A stretch of 64,000 bases of DNA, taken from positions 416,315 through 480,314 of the forward strand of contig CANMQI010000005.1 of NCBI GenBank assembly GCA_947499955.1, written 5' to 3'. A program made the position numbers and the translations under genes. Origin of the DNA: an uncultured Granulosicoccus sp. Its GTDB lineage: Bacteria; Pseudomonadota; Gammaproteobacteria; Granulosicoccales; Granulosicoccaceae. The number at the start of each line of letters is the position of its first letter. The stretch's first letter is position 1. This document shows, one piece after another, positions 28,446 to 37,879 of the stretch. The notes under the pieces were generated by a model. That model searched no databases, had not been told where the DNA came from, and saw only the letters and a list, made by a program, of their open reading frames with translations.

Positions 28446-29681
28446 ATGTTTAAATCCATCAGCAAGACCGCCGCTGCACTGGCCATCACCAGTCTTCTCG
28501 GCGCACCGGCAATGGCCGGTGACCTGTCCATCATCTTCGATGATCTGAACCCCGCACCAAAAGCCGGATTTGAAGCGGCAGTGGAAAAGTTCAAGGCGGC
28601 CAATCCGGACATCAATGTCACATACAGCATCAATGATCGGGAAGCCCACAAGACCGCCATCCGCAACTTTCTGAGCGCGGAAGCACCGGATGTCACCTCC
28701 TGGTACCCCGGCAACCGCATGGCACCCTTTGTCAACGCCGGTCAGTTCGAAGATGTCTCTGACGTCTGGGAAGCCGAAGGTTTCAACGACAGCCTGGCCT
28801 CCACCAAGTCGGCCATGACCATCGACGGCAAGCAATGGGGTGTGCCTTACACCTATTATCAGTGGGGTATGTACTATCGCGCTGATATCTTTGCCGAACA
28901 CGGCATCGAGCCTCCCAAGACCTGGGAAGAACTGCTGGCAGCCTCTGCCAAACTCAAGGAAGCCGGCATCACGCCGATCACCATCGGTACCAAGAACCTG
29001 TGGCCGGCAGCGGGTGTGTTCGACTACCTGAACCTGCGCACCAATGGCTACGATGTCCATAACGACCTGACAGCCGGCAAGATCAAGTACACCGATCCAC
29101 GCATCGTGGCTGTCTTTGAAAAATGGCGTGAACTGGTAGAACCGGGCTACTTCCTGGAAAACCATGCCACCATGAGCTGGCAGGATGCAATGGCCGCTTT
29201 CGTCAAGGGTGAAGCTGCCATGTATGTCATGGGTAACTTCGCTGTCGATTCCATGCGTGATGGTGGCCTGACAGACGATCAGATCGATTTCTTCCCCTTC
29301 CCTGAAATCACCCCCGGTGTCGCTCGCGCTGAAGAAGCTCCGACCGATGCCTTCTTCATTCCTGCCAATGCCAAGAACAAGGAAGATGCTCGCAAATTCC
29401 TGGCCTTCATCGCCCAGGCAGATGTGCAGACTGAATGGAACGAGACTCTCGGCCAGTTGCCCATCAACAAGAACTCCACTGTGGGTGACGACAAGTTCCT
29501 GCAAAAGGGTTTCGAGACTCTGAGTACCGCCAGTGGCCTGGCTCAGTTCTTCGATCGCGATGCGCCTGCTGAAATGGCCAAGGCCGGCATGGAAGGCTTT
29601 CAGGAATTCATGATCAAGCCCGAGCGTATGGACGACATCCTCAAGCGTCTGGACAAGATTCAGGAACGCGTCTACAAGTAA
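28446..29681 (+). CDS. Carbohydrate ABC transporter substrate-binding protein (CUT1 type)
   Basis: A 411-residue periplasmic binding protein with a clear signal peptide (lysines, then AALAITSLLG, cleavage after PAMA). The mature part follows the family 1 sugar-binding fold: GVPYTYYQWGMYYRADIF, FVKGEAAMYVMGNFAVDSM, ADVQTEWNETLGQLP. It should capture a mono- or disaccharide for the two permeases that follow. Its position after the galactosidase and gal genes points to a galactoside. The 202-bp upstream gap contains hairpins and three GTTGTA repeats, so it may have its own promoter besides read-through. Confidence 0.92.
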   Translation: MFKSISKTAAALAITSLLGAPAMAGDLSIIFDDLNPAPKAGFEAAVEKFKAANPDINVTYSINDREAHKTAIRNFLSAEAPDVTSWYPGNRMAPFVNAGQFEDVSDVWEAEGFNDSLASTKSAMTIDGKQWGVPYTYYQWGMYYRADIFAEHGIEPPKTWEELLAASAKLKEAGITPITIGTKNLWPAAGVFDYLNLRTNGYDVHNDLTAGKIKYTDPRIVAVFEKWRELVEPGYFLENHATMSWQDAMAAFVKGEAAMYVMGNFAVDSMRDGGLTDDQIDFFPFPEITPGVARAEEAPTDAFFIPANAKNKEDARKFLAFIAQADVQTEWNETLGQLPINKNSTVGDDKFLQKGFETLSTASGLAQFFDRDAPAEMAKAGMEGFQEFMIKPERMDDILKRLDKIQERVYK

Positions 29682-29729
29682 GCCCGGCTTTCACGCCTGA
29701 CAGTTGGCGTAATACAAGTCGACGACCCG

Positions 29730-29752
29730 GTGGGCCGCAGAAGGCGGCCCAC
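29730..29752 (+). terminator. Intercistronic hairpin after the binding-protein gene
   Basis: GTGGGCCGC and GCGGCCCAC form a perfect 9-bp stem around a 5-base loop, 48 bases after the stop codon, with no T-tract. Such hairpins after binding-protein genes are known to protect their mRNA and lower permease expression, as at malE-malF. Confidence 0.6.
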
Positions 29753-29813
29753 TACACCCTGATAAAGCTGTGCATAAAACAGGGACAAGCAACAGCACTG
29801 AGGAAAACTGTTC

Positions 29814-30746
29814 ATGGCGACCAATAACGGGAATGCCACTACGCTCGATGCACCACCTGGCAAACGTAGCTGGCTATACAAAAATCGCATCAAGCTGGCC
29901 CCCTGGGCGTTTCTCGCCCCCGGCCTGATCTTCTTTTTCATCTACGTCATCGCACCCATCTTCCAGTCCATCTGGATTTCCTTCTATCACTGGGATGGAC
30001 TGGGACCCAAGGAATGGGTCGGCATGACAAACTATATCGACCTGATGGATGACGACCGCTTCTATACGTCGCTGGTCAACAATGTCTGGTGGCTGGTGCT
30101 CTACATGCTGGCCGTGCCCGCAGGATTGGCCATCGCCCTGTTCCTCAACCAGACGGTCACCGGCATCCGCCTCTACAAATCCCTGTTCTTCTTTCCCTTC
30201 GTCATCAGTCAGGTGGTGGTGGGACTGATCTTCACCTGGTTCTACAACCCCGAGTTCGGCATCGTCGGCATTGTCTGGAATTTCTTCGGTGCCCAGCCGC
30301 CAGCCATTCTAGGCGATGAGGACCTCGTGACCTTCGGCATCATCTTCGCAGGCCTCTGGCCGCAGATTGCCTATTGCATGATTCTCTATCTCACAGGCCT
30401 CAACAATGTCTCGCCGGATCAGGTCGAGGCTGGCAGGCTGGACAACGCCAAGGGCTGGAAAATGCTGTGGTTCATCATTCTGCCGCAACTCAAACCCGCC
30501 ACCTTCATTGCAGTGGTTGTCACCGTCATCGGCGCGCTTCGCTCCTTTGACCTCATTGCGGTCATGACTGAAGGCGGCCCCTATGGCTCATCCAACGTGC
30601 TCGCCTACTACATGTATGAGACCGCGCTGTCCGAATACGGTTTCCGCTACGGATATGGCTCGGCAATCGCCACCGTGCTGTTCCTGATCATGCTGGTGTA
30701 CATCAGCTTCTTCCTGTGGCGCATGTACCAGGACGAGAGAGGGTAG
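29814..30746 (+). CDS. Sugar ABC transporter permease, MalF/UgpA type
   Basis: A 310-residue inner-membrane protein with six predicted helices. The first follows the basic stretch LYKNRIKLAPWAF, and the BPD_transp_1 EAA loop reads EAGRLDNAKGWKMLWFIILP. GAGGAAA precedes the ATG. It should pair with the next permease to form the channel of the CUT1 importer, driven by the ATPase at 19.5 kb or another shared one. Confidence 0.93.
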   Translation: MATNNGNATTLDAPPGKRSWLYKNRIKLAPWAFLAPGLIFFFIYVIAPIFQSIWISFYHWDGLGPKEWVGMTNYIDLMDDDRFYTSLVNNVWWLVLYMLAVPAGLAIALFLNQTVTGIRLYKSLFFFPFVISQVVVGLIFTWFYNPEFGIVGIVWNFFGAQPPAILGDEDLVTFGIIFAGLWPQIAYCMILYLTGLNNVSPDQVEAGRLDNAKGWKMLWFIILPQLKPATFIAVVVTVIGALRSFDLIAVMTEGGPYGSSNVLAYYMYETALSEYGFRYGYGSAIATVLFLIMLVYISFFLWRMYQDERG

Positions 30747-30752
30747 AAGATC

Positions 30753-31604
30753 ATGTTTCCAAAACCAATAGAGCACTCCAGCGCCCGCGTCCGGATCGGT
30801 TACCAGATCGTTCTGCCCATCGCGCTGTTCCTGTGGCTGCTGCCACTGCTGGCCATCTTCCTGACCTCCATCCGGCCGGCAGCCGATATCAACTCCGGCA
30901 ACATCTTCGGGATGCCGTCGGACTTTCTGCTGATCGAGAACTACATGGCCGTCTTCCAGCAATCCAAGGCGAGCATGTACCTGTGGAACTCGGTACGCAC
31001 CACCGTACCCACGGTCATTCTGGCGGTCGGCCTGTCCTGCCTCACCGGTTATGCCCTGTCGGTCTACCGTTTCAAATGGGCAGTCCCCCTGTTCTTCGTC
31101 TTCGTGGCTGGCAACTTCGTGCCGTTCCAGATTCTGATGGTGCCGGTACGCGATCTGTCAGTGAGCACCGGACTGTACGATACCGTCACGGGGCTGGTGC
31201 TGTTTCACTCGGCGTTCCAGCTCGGCTTCTGTACCCTGTTCATGCGCAATTTCATCAAGGCACTGCCGTATGAGCTCATCGAATCGGCGCGTATCGACGG
31301 GGTGGGCGAATTCAAGATCTTCTGGTATCTGGTGATGCCGCTGGTCAAGCCTGCCATCGCGGCCCTGTCCGTGCTGATCTTCACCTTCATCTGGAATGAT
31401 TTCTTCTGGGCAACCGTGCTGATTCAGGGGGACCATGCATTGCCCATCACCGCAGGTGTTCGTGCGCTCAATGGACAGTTCGTGAGCCAGTGGCAACTGG
31501 TATCGGCAGCCTCACTGCTGGCGGCCGTACCACCGGTGCTGATGTTCTTCGCCATGCAGAAGCACTTCATTGCCGGCCTGACCCTGGGTGCCACCAAGGG
31601 TTGA
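30753..31604 (+). CDS. Sugar ABC transporter permease, MalG/UgpE type
   Basis: A 283-residue inner-membrane protein with six helices and the EAA loop ESARIDGVGEFKIFWYLVMP. The C-terminal segment HFIAGLTLGATKG is characteristic of MalG-like permeases. It begins six bases after the partner permease stop. A strong hairpin follows, so the transporter operon ends here. Confidence 0.93.
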   Translation: MFPKPIEHSSARVRIGYQIVLPIALFLWLLPLLAIFLTSIRPAADINSGNIFGMPSDFLLIENYMAVFQQSKASMYLWNSVRTTVPTVILAVGLSCLTGYALSVYRFKWAVPLFFVFVAGNFVPFQILMVPVRDLSVSTGLYDTVTGLVLFHSAFQLGFCTLFMRNFIKALPYELIESARIDGVGEFKIFWYLVMPLVKPAIAALSVLIFTFIWNDFFWATVLIQGDHALPITAGVRALNGQFVSQWQLVSAASLLAAVPPVLMFFAMQKHFIAGLTLGATKG

Positions 31605-31612
31605 ACCCGATC

Positions 31613-31640
31613 GGCCGGGCGGCGCCTTATCCGCCCGGCC
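31613..31640 (+). terminator. Probable terminator hairpin of the sugar transporter operon
   Basis: GGCCGGGCGG (31613-31622) pairs perfectly with CCGCCCGGCC (31631-31640) around an 8-base loop, eight bases after the permease stop. A pyrimidine-rich CCCTCTCCTGC follows rather than a true T-tract. Confidence 0.6.
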
Positions 31641-31716
31641 CCTCTCCTGCGTTATCATGATCGATTCGCGCGGCGCCTGCCCATGCCTCGCCACAGTCGA
31701 CTCCTGATTACACGCC

Positions 31717-32772
31717 ATGAACAACACCACCTCCGACCTTCGCATCGAGTCGATTGTCGCCATGCCAAGCCCCGCAGAATTGTCTTCGGAGCTGCCGCTA
31801 CCCGCCGATCAGGCCCTGGCGATCACCGCCACGCGCCAGCGAATCGCAGACATCATTCACGGTCGCGATCCGCGACTGCTGATCGTCATCGGCCCCTGCT
31901 CCATTCACGATCCGGGCGCCGCCATGGACTATGCGCGACGGCTGAACGTACTGCGCGAGCAATACAGCGATTCGCTGGAAATCGTCATGCGTGTGTACTT
32001 CGAAAAACCACGCACCATCATCGGCTGGAAGGGGCTGATCAACGATCCGAACATGGACAACAGCTTCCAGATCGATGCCGGCCTGCACAAGGCGCGCAAA
32101 CTGCTGCTGGATCTGGCGGCGATCGGCATGCCCGCCGGATGCGAGTTTCTCGATGCTGCCACCGGGCAATACTATGCCGACACGGTCAGCTGGGGTGCCA
32201 TTGGCGCTCGCACCACCGAGAGCCAGGTTCATCGCGAAATCGCCTCCGGGCTGTCTTGCCCCGTAGGCTTCAAGAATGCCACCAGTGGCGATGTGGGTAT
32301 AGCCATCGATGCCATCCAGGCCGCCAGCCATGCCCACGCCTTTCTCAGCCCCACCAGTGAAGGCCGGATAGCCTTGTTCAAGACACGCGGCAATGCGGAT
32401 GCTCACCTGATACTCCGTGGTGGCAAGGAACCCAATTACGACAGTGGCAGCGTCCAGGCCGCCAGCGACATCCAGCAGCAGCGTGGTATCTCGCCACGCA
32501 TCATGATCGACTGCAGTCACGGCAACAGCCTGAAGGATCACAAACGGCAGAGTGTGGTGGCCGCCGATATTGCCGGGCGCCTGTCAGCCGAGTCCTCGAT
32601 GATTGCCGGTCTGATGATCGAAAGCCATCTGGTGGAAGGCAAGCAGGCCATGGCTCCCATGGAGGAGCTGACCTATGGGCAGAGCATTACCGATGCCTGC
32701 ATGGGATGGCAGGATACCGAAGACACATTGTCTGTTCTGGCCAGAGCCATGGAGCAGGTGGTTTCCAGATAG
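31717..32772 (+). CDS. 3-deoxy-7-phosphoheptulonate (DAHP) synthase, class I
   Basis: The 351-residue enzyme shows the AroF/G/H-type class I pattern: LLIVIGPCSIHDPGAAMDYA, VYFEKPRTIIGWKGLINDP, CEFLDAATGQYYADTVSWGA and IMIDCSHGNSLKDH. It condenses PEP with erythrose-4-phosphate at the start of the shikimate pathway. Which aromatic amino acid feedback-inhibits it, and thus whether it is AroF, AroG or AroH, cannot be decided. It stands alone between the sugar transporter and the FIST gene. Confidence 0.95.
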   Translation: MNNTTSDLRIESIVAMPSPAELSSELPLPADQALAITATRQRIADIIHGRDPRLLIVIGPCSIHDPGAAMDYARRLNVLREQYSDSLEIVMRVYFEKPRTIIGWKGLINDPNMDNSFQIDAGLHKARKLLLDLAAIGMPAGCEFLDAATGQYYADTVSWGAIGARTTESQVHREIASGLSCPVGFKNATSGDVGIAIDAIQAASHAHAFLSPTSEGRIALFKTRGNADAHLILRGGKEPNYDSGSVQAASDIQQQRGISPRIMIDCSHGNSLKDHKRQSVVAADIAGRLSAESSMIAGLMIESHLVEGKQAMAPMEELTYGQSITDACMGWQDTEDTLSVLARAMEQVVSR

Positions 32773-32838
32773 CCCTTCACCTCTGGCCGAACTCTATGAC
32801 ACACTCTGTGTCCTGTCCTGTGCAATCGGCCTGGCCCC

Positions 32839-34065
32839 GTGAATAGATCCACAACAGACTCTGTCTCCGTGCACCGCTACAACAGTGGGATACAGGTAGT
32901 GTGGAGCGAGACAGCGAGCACCGAGCAGCTGTGTGGCGTCATGGGCGATATCGCCGAACAGCATGATATTGCTTTGGCCATCATCTGGTTCTCCGCCACC
33001 CGACACGAGCCTGAACAACTCGTGTCAGGTTTGCAGCAGCGCAGCCCGGCCCTGAATTTCTGTGGTTGCTCCACCAGTGGCGAGGTCACACCGGACGGCA
33101 TGCAGGATCATGGAGTGATAGCCATCCTGCTTCCGGCACGCTGGTTTGTCGCAAGCCATACGGTCTTGCAGGATGCGGCCAACCTGGGCATGGAGAATAT
33201 TGCCAGAAACACTGCAGAACACCGACAACGGTTTCTGGACTCCCTGCCACAGCCGGACGACTCGCACACGCAGTTTGCGCTGTTGCTGATCGATGGCCTG
33301 TCGTATTCGGAAGAGACCGTGACTGTCGCGATCGACAGAGGGCTCGACGGTATACCCCTGATAGGCGGTTCCGCCGGTGATGACCTGCGCTTCGAAAAGA
33401 CCTGGCAGATCTGCAACCAGCAGGCCTTGTCGGGGGCGGCCATTCTGACACTGATCGATTGCAGGCTTCCCTGCAAGCTGTTCACCAACAACAATTTCGT
33501 ACCCACCGAGCACAAGCTCGTGGTTACCGAAGCCGATCCGGATCTGCGGCGAGTCAGTGAATTCAATGCCGAGCCGGCAGCCGTTGCCTATGCCAATGCC
33601 ATTGGCATGAAGCAGGAAGAACTGGATGCCGGCAGCTTTGCCTCGTATTCGGTCATCATCCGCTATGGCGGTGAATATTATTGCCGTTCGATCCAGCAAC
33701 TCAATGACGACATGTCGCTGACGTTCTTCTGCGCCATTGACTACGGGCTGGTCATGACCGTAGCACGCTCGGAAGGCATGGAGGGCTCCTCACGACAGGC
33801 CATCGAGGAACTGGAACAGGATATCGGCGCGATCGACATGATGTTCGGCTTTGATTGCATCTACCGCAAACTGGATGCCCTGCATCGCCAGACAACCCAT
33901 CGCATCGCCGAACTGTATCGAGAGAAGAGATTCGTCGGCTTCAATACCTACGGTGAACAATACAACTCGATGCACATCAACCAGACCTTTACCGGTATCG
34001 CCATTGGCGTGCCACCCGAAAGCGATGGAGACATCGCGACACTGTCAGTCTCCATGCCGACGTGA
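32839..34065 (+). CDS. FIST-domain (FIST_N/FIST_C) sensory protein
   Basis: The 408-residue protein is a stand-alone FIST pair. FIST_N (about 30-220) contains FCGCSTSGEVTPDGMQDHGV and PLIGGSAGDDLRFEKT, and FIST_C (about 240-385) contains YANAIGMKQEELDAG and KRFVGFNTYGEQYNSMHIN. FIST domains are predicted to bind small ligands, probably amino acids, and often occur with signalling domains, none of which are fused here. The start codon is GTG at 32839, 66 bases after the DAHP synthase stop. No signalling partner is adjacent. Confidence 0.88.
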   Translation: MNRSTTDSVSVHRYNSGIQVVWSETASTEQLCGVMGDIAEQHDIALAIIWFSATRHEPEQLVSGLQQRSPALNFCGCSTSGEVTPDGMQDHGVIAILLPARWFVASHTVLQDAANLGMENIARNTAEHRQRFLDSLPQPDDSHTQFALLLIDGLSYSEETVTVAIDRGLDGIPLIGGSAGDDLRFEKTWQICNQQALSGAAILTLIDCRLPCKLFTNNNFVPTEHKLVVTEADPDLRRVSEFNAEPAAVAYANAIGMKQEELDAGSFASYSVIIRYGGEYYCRSIQQLNDDMSLTFFCAIDYGLVMTVARSEGMEGSSRQAIEELEQDIGAIDMMFGFDCIYRKLDALHRQTTHRIAELYREKRFVGFNTYGEQYNSMHINQTFTGIAIGVPPESDGDIATLSVSMPT

Positions 34066-34129
34066 CACCCCTTTCCGCAGAAACAGTCTGGTCACAAGGG
34101 GCATCACGCATTGCTACGGGAACCGGGTA

Positions 34130-35914
34130 CTAGTTGGAGGCCAGGCCCTCGGGGATCTTGAATACCCAGACGGAACCACCCTGATTCAGATAGCTGACCA
34201 CCTTGGCGACTTCACCACCCCACAACGGCACCGCACCACCCCAGCCGGTAACGATGGCCACGTATTGCTCGCCATCCTGCTCCCAGGTGATGGGCGATGA
34301 GACGATGCCGGTACCTGTCTGGAACTTCCAGAGCTCTTCACCCGTCTCGTCATCGAACGCTTTGAGATAGCCTTCGGGTGTCCCCATGAAGACCAGTCCA
34401 CCTTCCGTGGTCAATACACCACCCCACAGCGGCGCCTTGTTCCTGTACTCCCATTTGATGTCACCCGTGATTGGATCCATCGACTTCAAGGAACCGATGT
34501 AGTCATCGAACAGAGGCTTGATCGTGAATCCGGCACCCAGGTAGGCCGCGCCTTTCTTGTAGGTGACCGGCTCGTTCCAGATGTCCATACCCCACTCATT
34601 GGAGGGGATGTAGAAATTGCTGGTCTTCTTCGAATAGGCCATCGGCATCCAGTTCTTGCCACCGAGAAAGCTGGGGACGGCGAAAATGGCCTTGCCCTTC
34701 TTGCCATCGGCACTTTCTGCCGGATTGCCCGGGCGATTCTCGGGGTCGAACAGGGGACGACCCTTCTCATCGATGCCCTTGGCCCAGGTGATATCCTGAA
34801 CAAACGGCGTGGCAGATATGAATTCGCCATTGGTGCGATCCAGTACGTAGAAAAAGCCGTTGCGATCGGCGGTGGCTCCCGCCTGGATGGTTTCACCGTC
34901 TTTTTCCATATCAAAGGCAATGAACTCGTTGACCCCGTCAAAGTCCCAGCCATCGTGCGGCGTTGACTGGAAACCCCAGACGATTTCGCCGTTCTCCGGA
35001 TCAATGGCGATACGTGAAGACGTCCACTTGTTATCCCCCGGACGCAGATAGCTGTTCCAGGGCGCCGGATTGCCTGTACCGAAATAGGCCAGCGCGGTGT
35101 CAGGATCGTAAGTGCCGCCCAGCCAGGGGGCACCACCACCGTTCTCCCACATGTCCCCTGCCCAGGTTTCGTTCTTCACACCGGTCATGGAGGATTCTTC
35201 GCCATTGAGCGTTCCCATGTGCCCTTCGATGGTCGGTCGGGACCAGACCAGTTCACCGGTATCGGGATTTCGGGCATCCACCTGACCAACAACACCGAAT
35301 TCACCACCGGAATTACCGGTCAGGATCAGTGGACCATGCGCCTTGGTCGGGACGATCAGTGGCGCTGCCGTATAGGAATAGCCTGCTTCGTAGTCTCCCA
35401 GCTTCTTGCGCCAGATGACTTTACCGGTCTTGGCGTCCAGCGCCACGATCTTCGCATCCAGTGTTCCGAAGAATACCTTGTCGCCCAGTATGGCGGCACC
35501 GCGGTTGACAACATCGCAGCATGGCAGAATGCCTTCGGGCAGACGGGCATCGTATTGCCACAGTTCTTCGCCCGTGGCGATATCGATGGCCCACATGCGA
35601 CTGTAGGAGCCGGTCACATACATGACACCGTCCTTGATCAGTGGCTGAGACTCCTGACCGCGCTGTTTCTCACCACCGAAGGAAAATGACCAGACGGGAT
35701 AGAGGTTCTTGATGTTGTCCTTGTCGAGCGCTGTCAGCGGACTGTAGCGTTGCCCACGTGGCCCGAGACCGTAAGAAACAATATCTTCCCCGCTGGCCTG
35801 ATCGTTCACGATCTCGTCAATGGACACATCCACTGCCGTGGCCGTGTTGCTGAACCCTGCAACACTGAGTGCCAAGGTGCCGGCAACCGCCACCATGGTA
35901 TTTTTTCGCTTCAT
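34130..35914 (-). CDS. PQQ-dependent alcohol dehydrogenase, predicted lanthanide-dependent (ExaF/PedH/XoxF-like)
   Basis: This 594-residue quinoprotein has a signal peptide (cleavage near TATA|VD), the vicinal disulfide C132-C133 in LPCCDVVN that contacts PQQ, and metal ligands E205 in [10 protein letters not shown] and N282 in GNPAPWN. In [14 protein letters not shown]324 is the catalytic base. D326 is the extra aspartate that coordinates lanthanides in XoxF, ExaF and PedH; MxaF has alanine and ExaA has serine at that position. C-terminal tryptophan-docking propeller motifs are present ([20 protein letters not shown]). It should oxidise alcohols in the periplasm, with ethanol-type substrates as likely as methanol. 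AGGAG precedes the ATG. Cytochrome and accessory genes lie directly upstream. Confidence 0.92.
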   Translation of the reverse strand: MKRKNTMVAVAGTLALSVAGFSNTATAVDVSIDEIVNDQASGEDIVSYGLGPRGQRYSPLTALDKDNIKNLYPVWSFSFGGEKQRGQESQPLIKDGVMYVTGSYSRMWAIDIATGEELWQYDARLPEGILPCCDVVNRGAAILGDKVFFGTLDAKIVALDAKTGKVIWRKKLGDYEAGYSYTAAPLIVPTKAHGPLILTGNSGGEFGVVGQVDARNPDTGELVWSRPTIEGHMGTLNGEESSMTGVKNETWAGDMWENGGGAPWLGGTYDPDTALAYFGTGNPAPWNSYLRPGDNKWTSSRIAIDPENGEIVWGFQSTPHDGWDFDGVNEFIAFDMEKDGETIQAGATADRNGFFYVLDRTNGEFISATPFVQDITWAKGIDEKGRPLFDPENRPGNPAESADGKKGKAIFAVPSFLGGKNWMPMAYSKKTSNFYIPSNEWGMDIWNEPVTYKKGAAYLGAGFTIKPLFDDYIGSLKSMDPITGDIKWEYRNKAPLWGGVLTTEGGLVFMGTPEGYLKAFDDETGEELWKFQTGTGIVSSPITWEQDGEQYVAIVTGWGGAVPLWGGEVAKVVSYLNQGGSVWVFKIPEGLASN

Positions 35915-36058
35915 GAGCTACTCCTAGTATGAACGTTCAATGCCCGCATCGAGACGGAAGACGCGGTGTTGCATTACCAGGGGCACCCGAGATGCCTCAC
36001 CGCTGAAACAGCAGTCTAGCCAAGTTACCGGAGTTGCCATAGTGGACAAAGGTACACT

Positions 36059-37081
36059 CTACTGACTCACCTCGATGACGGGATAGAGTGCATCTTCCAG
36101 TCCGGGGTACAAGTGCACGACGGATCGTTCGTACTCGGAACGCACCACACCCAGACCTTCGAAGCGCGCGGGAACAGGCAAGGCCATGGCCTCGTTCATG
36201 GTCAGGCCGCGCTTCACCGAGTCACTGATGCTGCCATACAGCCAGTCTATGTAATCGCCCGTCTGCTGCAGCGATTCATCCTTGTCGTCACTGGGTCCGT
36301 GGCCGGGTATGAGCAGGGACTTGTCGATGCCGGACAGCACATTCAGCGACTCTCTCCAGCTGACGATATCGGCATGCGGTGTGGTCGGCGCGCGATACAG
36401 AAAGGCCAGATCGCCGGCGAACAGCACACCGGTCTCGTCATCCCGGATGACGAAATCACTGCTGGTATGACCCGAAAGATAATACAGCGAGAACGCCCGC
36501 CCCCCGATCTCTTCACGATCGGCCTGCAAGGCAATGCCTGGTGCAACTGCATTGGTGCCTCGCATCCAGTCACCCAGCAAGCGGTACAGGTTGTCGGCAA
36601 AACCATTGCCTTCCAGACCGATATTATCGATGACCTTCTGTGGCGCTGCAATGACAGAGGCATCGAATGACTGATTGCCCAGAAAGTGATCCGGATGATG
36701 ATGCGTGTTGTAGACCCGCAGTATCGGCTTGCCCGGTACCGTCTTTTCAATCAGTACCCGCAACGCATCGCCGTAACGTTTCGACGGACCGGTATCGATG
36801 ACGACCACACCATCGGGCACTTCCACGAATGCCACGTTGACGATATTGCCGCCATTGTCCATGCTGAAATATTCGGTACGCCCCAGCACCGCCCAGCTCT
36901 TCGAGGCCACCTCGACCGCCATGAGATCGTAGTCCAGCAACCGGGCACTGGCTGAGCCGCAGAGGGCACAGCCGCAGCCGGCGGCAAACCACTGCATGAC
37001 CTGTCTTCGCGACGTCGACAGCGGGGCTGCGCTGGCTCTGCGGTATCGGGATAGGCGATCGGTCATTGGCGGTGTTTTCAC
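36059..37081 (-). CDS. Quinoprotein relay system zinc metallohydrolase
   Basis: A 340-residue metallo-beta-lactamase-fold protein with an N-terminal basic/Cys-rich signal region. The metal-binding motifs are NTHHHPDHFLGNQ, LSGHTSSDF, FAGDLAF and IPGHGPSDD. It matches the SoxH-related proteins encoded next to PQQ dehydrogenases and c-type cytochromes; their exact reaction is not known. The GTG at 37081 forms a GTGA overlap with the SoxYZ-like gene; the ATG at 37066 is an alternative. It lies in the pedF-binding protein-SoxYZ-hydrolase operon, 143 bp before the dehydrogenase. Confidence 0.85.
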   Translation of the reverse strand: MKTPPMTDRLSRYRRASAAPLSTSRRQVMQWFAAGCGCALCGSASARLLDYDLMAVEVASKSWAVLGRTEYFSMDNGGNIVNVAFVEVPDGVVVIDTGPSKRYGDALRVLIEKTVPGKPILRVYNTHHHPDHFLGNQSFDASVIAAPQKVIDNIGLEGNGFADNLYRLLGDWMRGTNAVAPGIALQADREEIGGRAFSLYYLSGHTSSDFVIRDDETGVLFAGDLAFLYRAPTTPHADIVSWRESLNVLSGIDKSLLIPGHGPSDDKDESLQQTGDYIDWLYGSISDSVKRGLTMNEAMALPVPARFEGLGVVRSEYERSVVHLYPGLEDALYPVIEVSQ

Positions 37082-37869
37082 AGTCCGGTGGCGGCAGGCA
37101 CATCCAGTGGGAAGCTGAACGTATTGCCTTCAGTGTCTCGCGAAGACACATGCAGAATCATCTGCTCAGGCCCCACCCGAGGCTTGAGGGTCAGCGTTGG
37201 ATTTTCGCTGACAGGTTCGTACAGATCGAGCTCGGCAATGATCTTTCCTGCATCATTCCGAACCGCCAGCTCGTTGAGGTAGAACGCCGGGATGCCGGCA
37301 GCCAGGCCGGTATCCATGGGATGACGCATGCGCAGGGTCATGCGGGCCGTACTGTCATCATCCCGTCCGGCATAAGCTCGCGTCTCGCCCAGCGTCTGCA
37401 TCCAGCTGCTGTTACCATGCGCCGCGGCTGGCGCGGTACAGCCACCACCGGCCGCATCCACGACGGCACCACCCACATGCCACACGCCATCGCCGGTGCG
37501 AACACCGACATGAATCGGTGACGTTTGCTGCAATTTGAGCCTGAAGCCAATGAAGGCCAGAGCCTCCGTCGGACGCAGGCTCATCACCAGCGGAATGGGA
37601 TTCAGATCGGCGACGGCCACGATCTCGACCACGTCTTCCAGCGCAGTGGCATCGACAGTCACCGGCACATGGAATTGATTTTCAGCTGACAGTGGCGCCA
37701 TGACTCGGACACGTTCATCAAAGACGATCTCGCCATCAGGCATGAAACGCTCTGCCATGGATTCCCACATCACCGACTGAAAGGGGTCATCCGGCAATTC
37801 TCTGGCCAGCGAAACGGTACTGACGAGCGCCATGCATAATACAACAGCGACTCTTGCCCAATGCTTCAT
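37078..37869 (-). CDS. Quinoprotein dehydrogenase-associated SoxYZ-like carrier protein
   Basis: The 263-residue exported protein (signal peptide ending VSLA|RE) fuses a SoxY-like half (AENQFHVPVTVDATALEDVV, then VDAAGGGCTAP, like the carrier GGCG-type end) with a SoxZ-like half (LRMRHPMDTGLAAG, FYLNELAVRNDAGK). This fusion is found with PQQ alcohol dehydrogenases rather than with sulfur oxidation, and its cargo is unknown. ATG 37869 has AGGTG upstream. It lies ten bases after the XoxJ-like gene. Confidence 0.85.
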   Translation of the reverse strand: MKHWARVAVVLCMALVSTVSLARELPDDPFQSVMWESMAERFMPDGEIVFDERVRVMAPLSAENQFHVPVTVDATALEDVVEIVAVADLNPIPLVMSLRPTEALAFIGFRLKLQQTSPIHVGVRTGDGVWHVGGAVVDAAGGGCTAPAAAHGNSSWMQTLGETRAYAGRDDDSTARMTLRMRHPMDTGLAAGIPAFYLNELAVRNDAGKIIAELDLYEPVSENPTLTLKPRVGPEQMILHVSSRDTEGNTFSFPLDVPAATGL

Positions 37870-37879
37870 GGTGCACACC

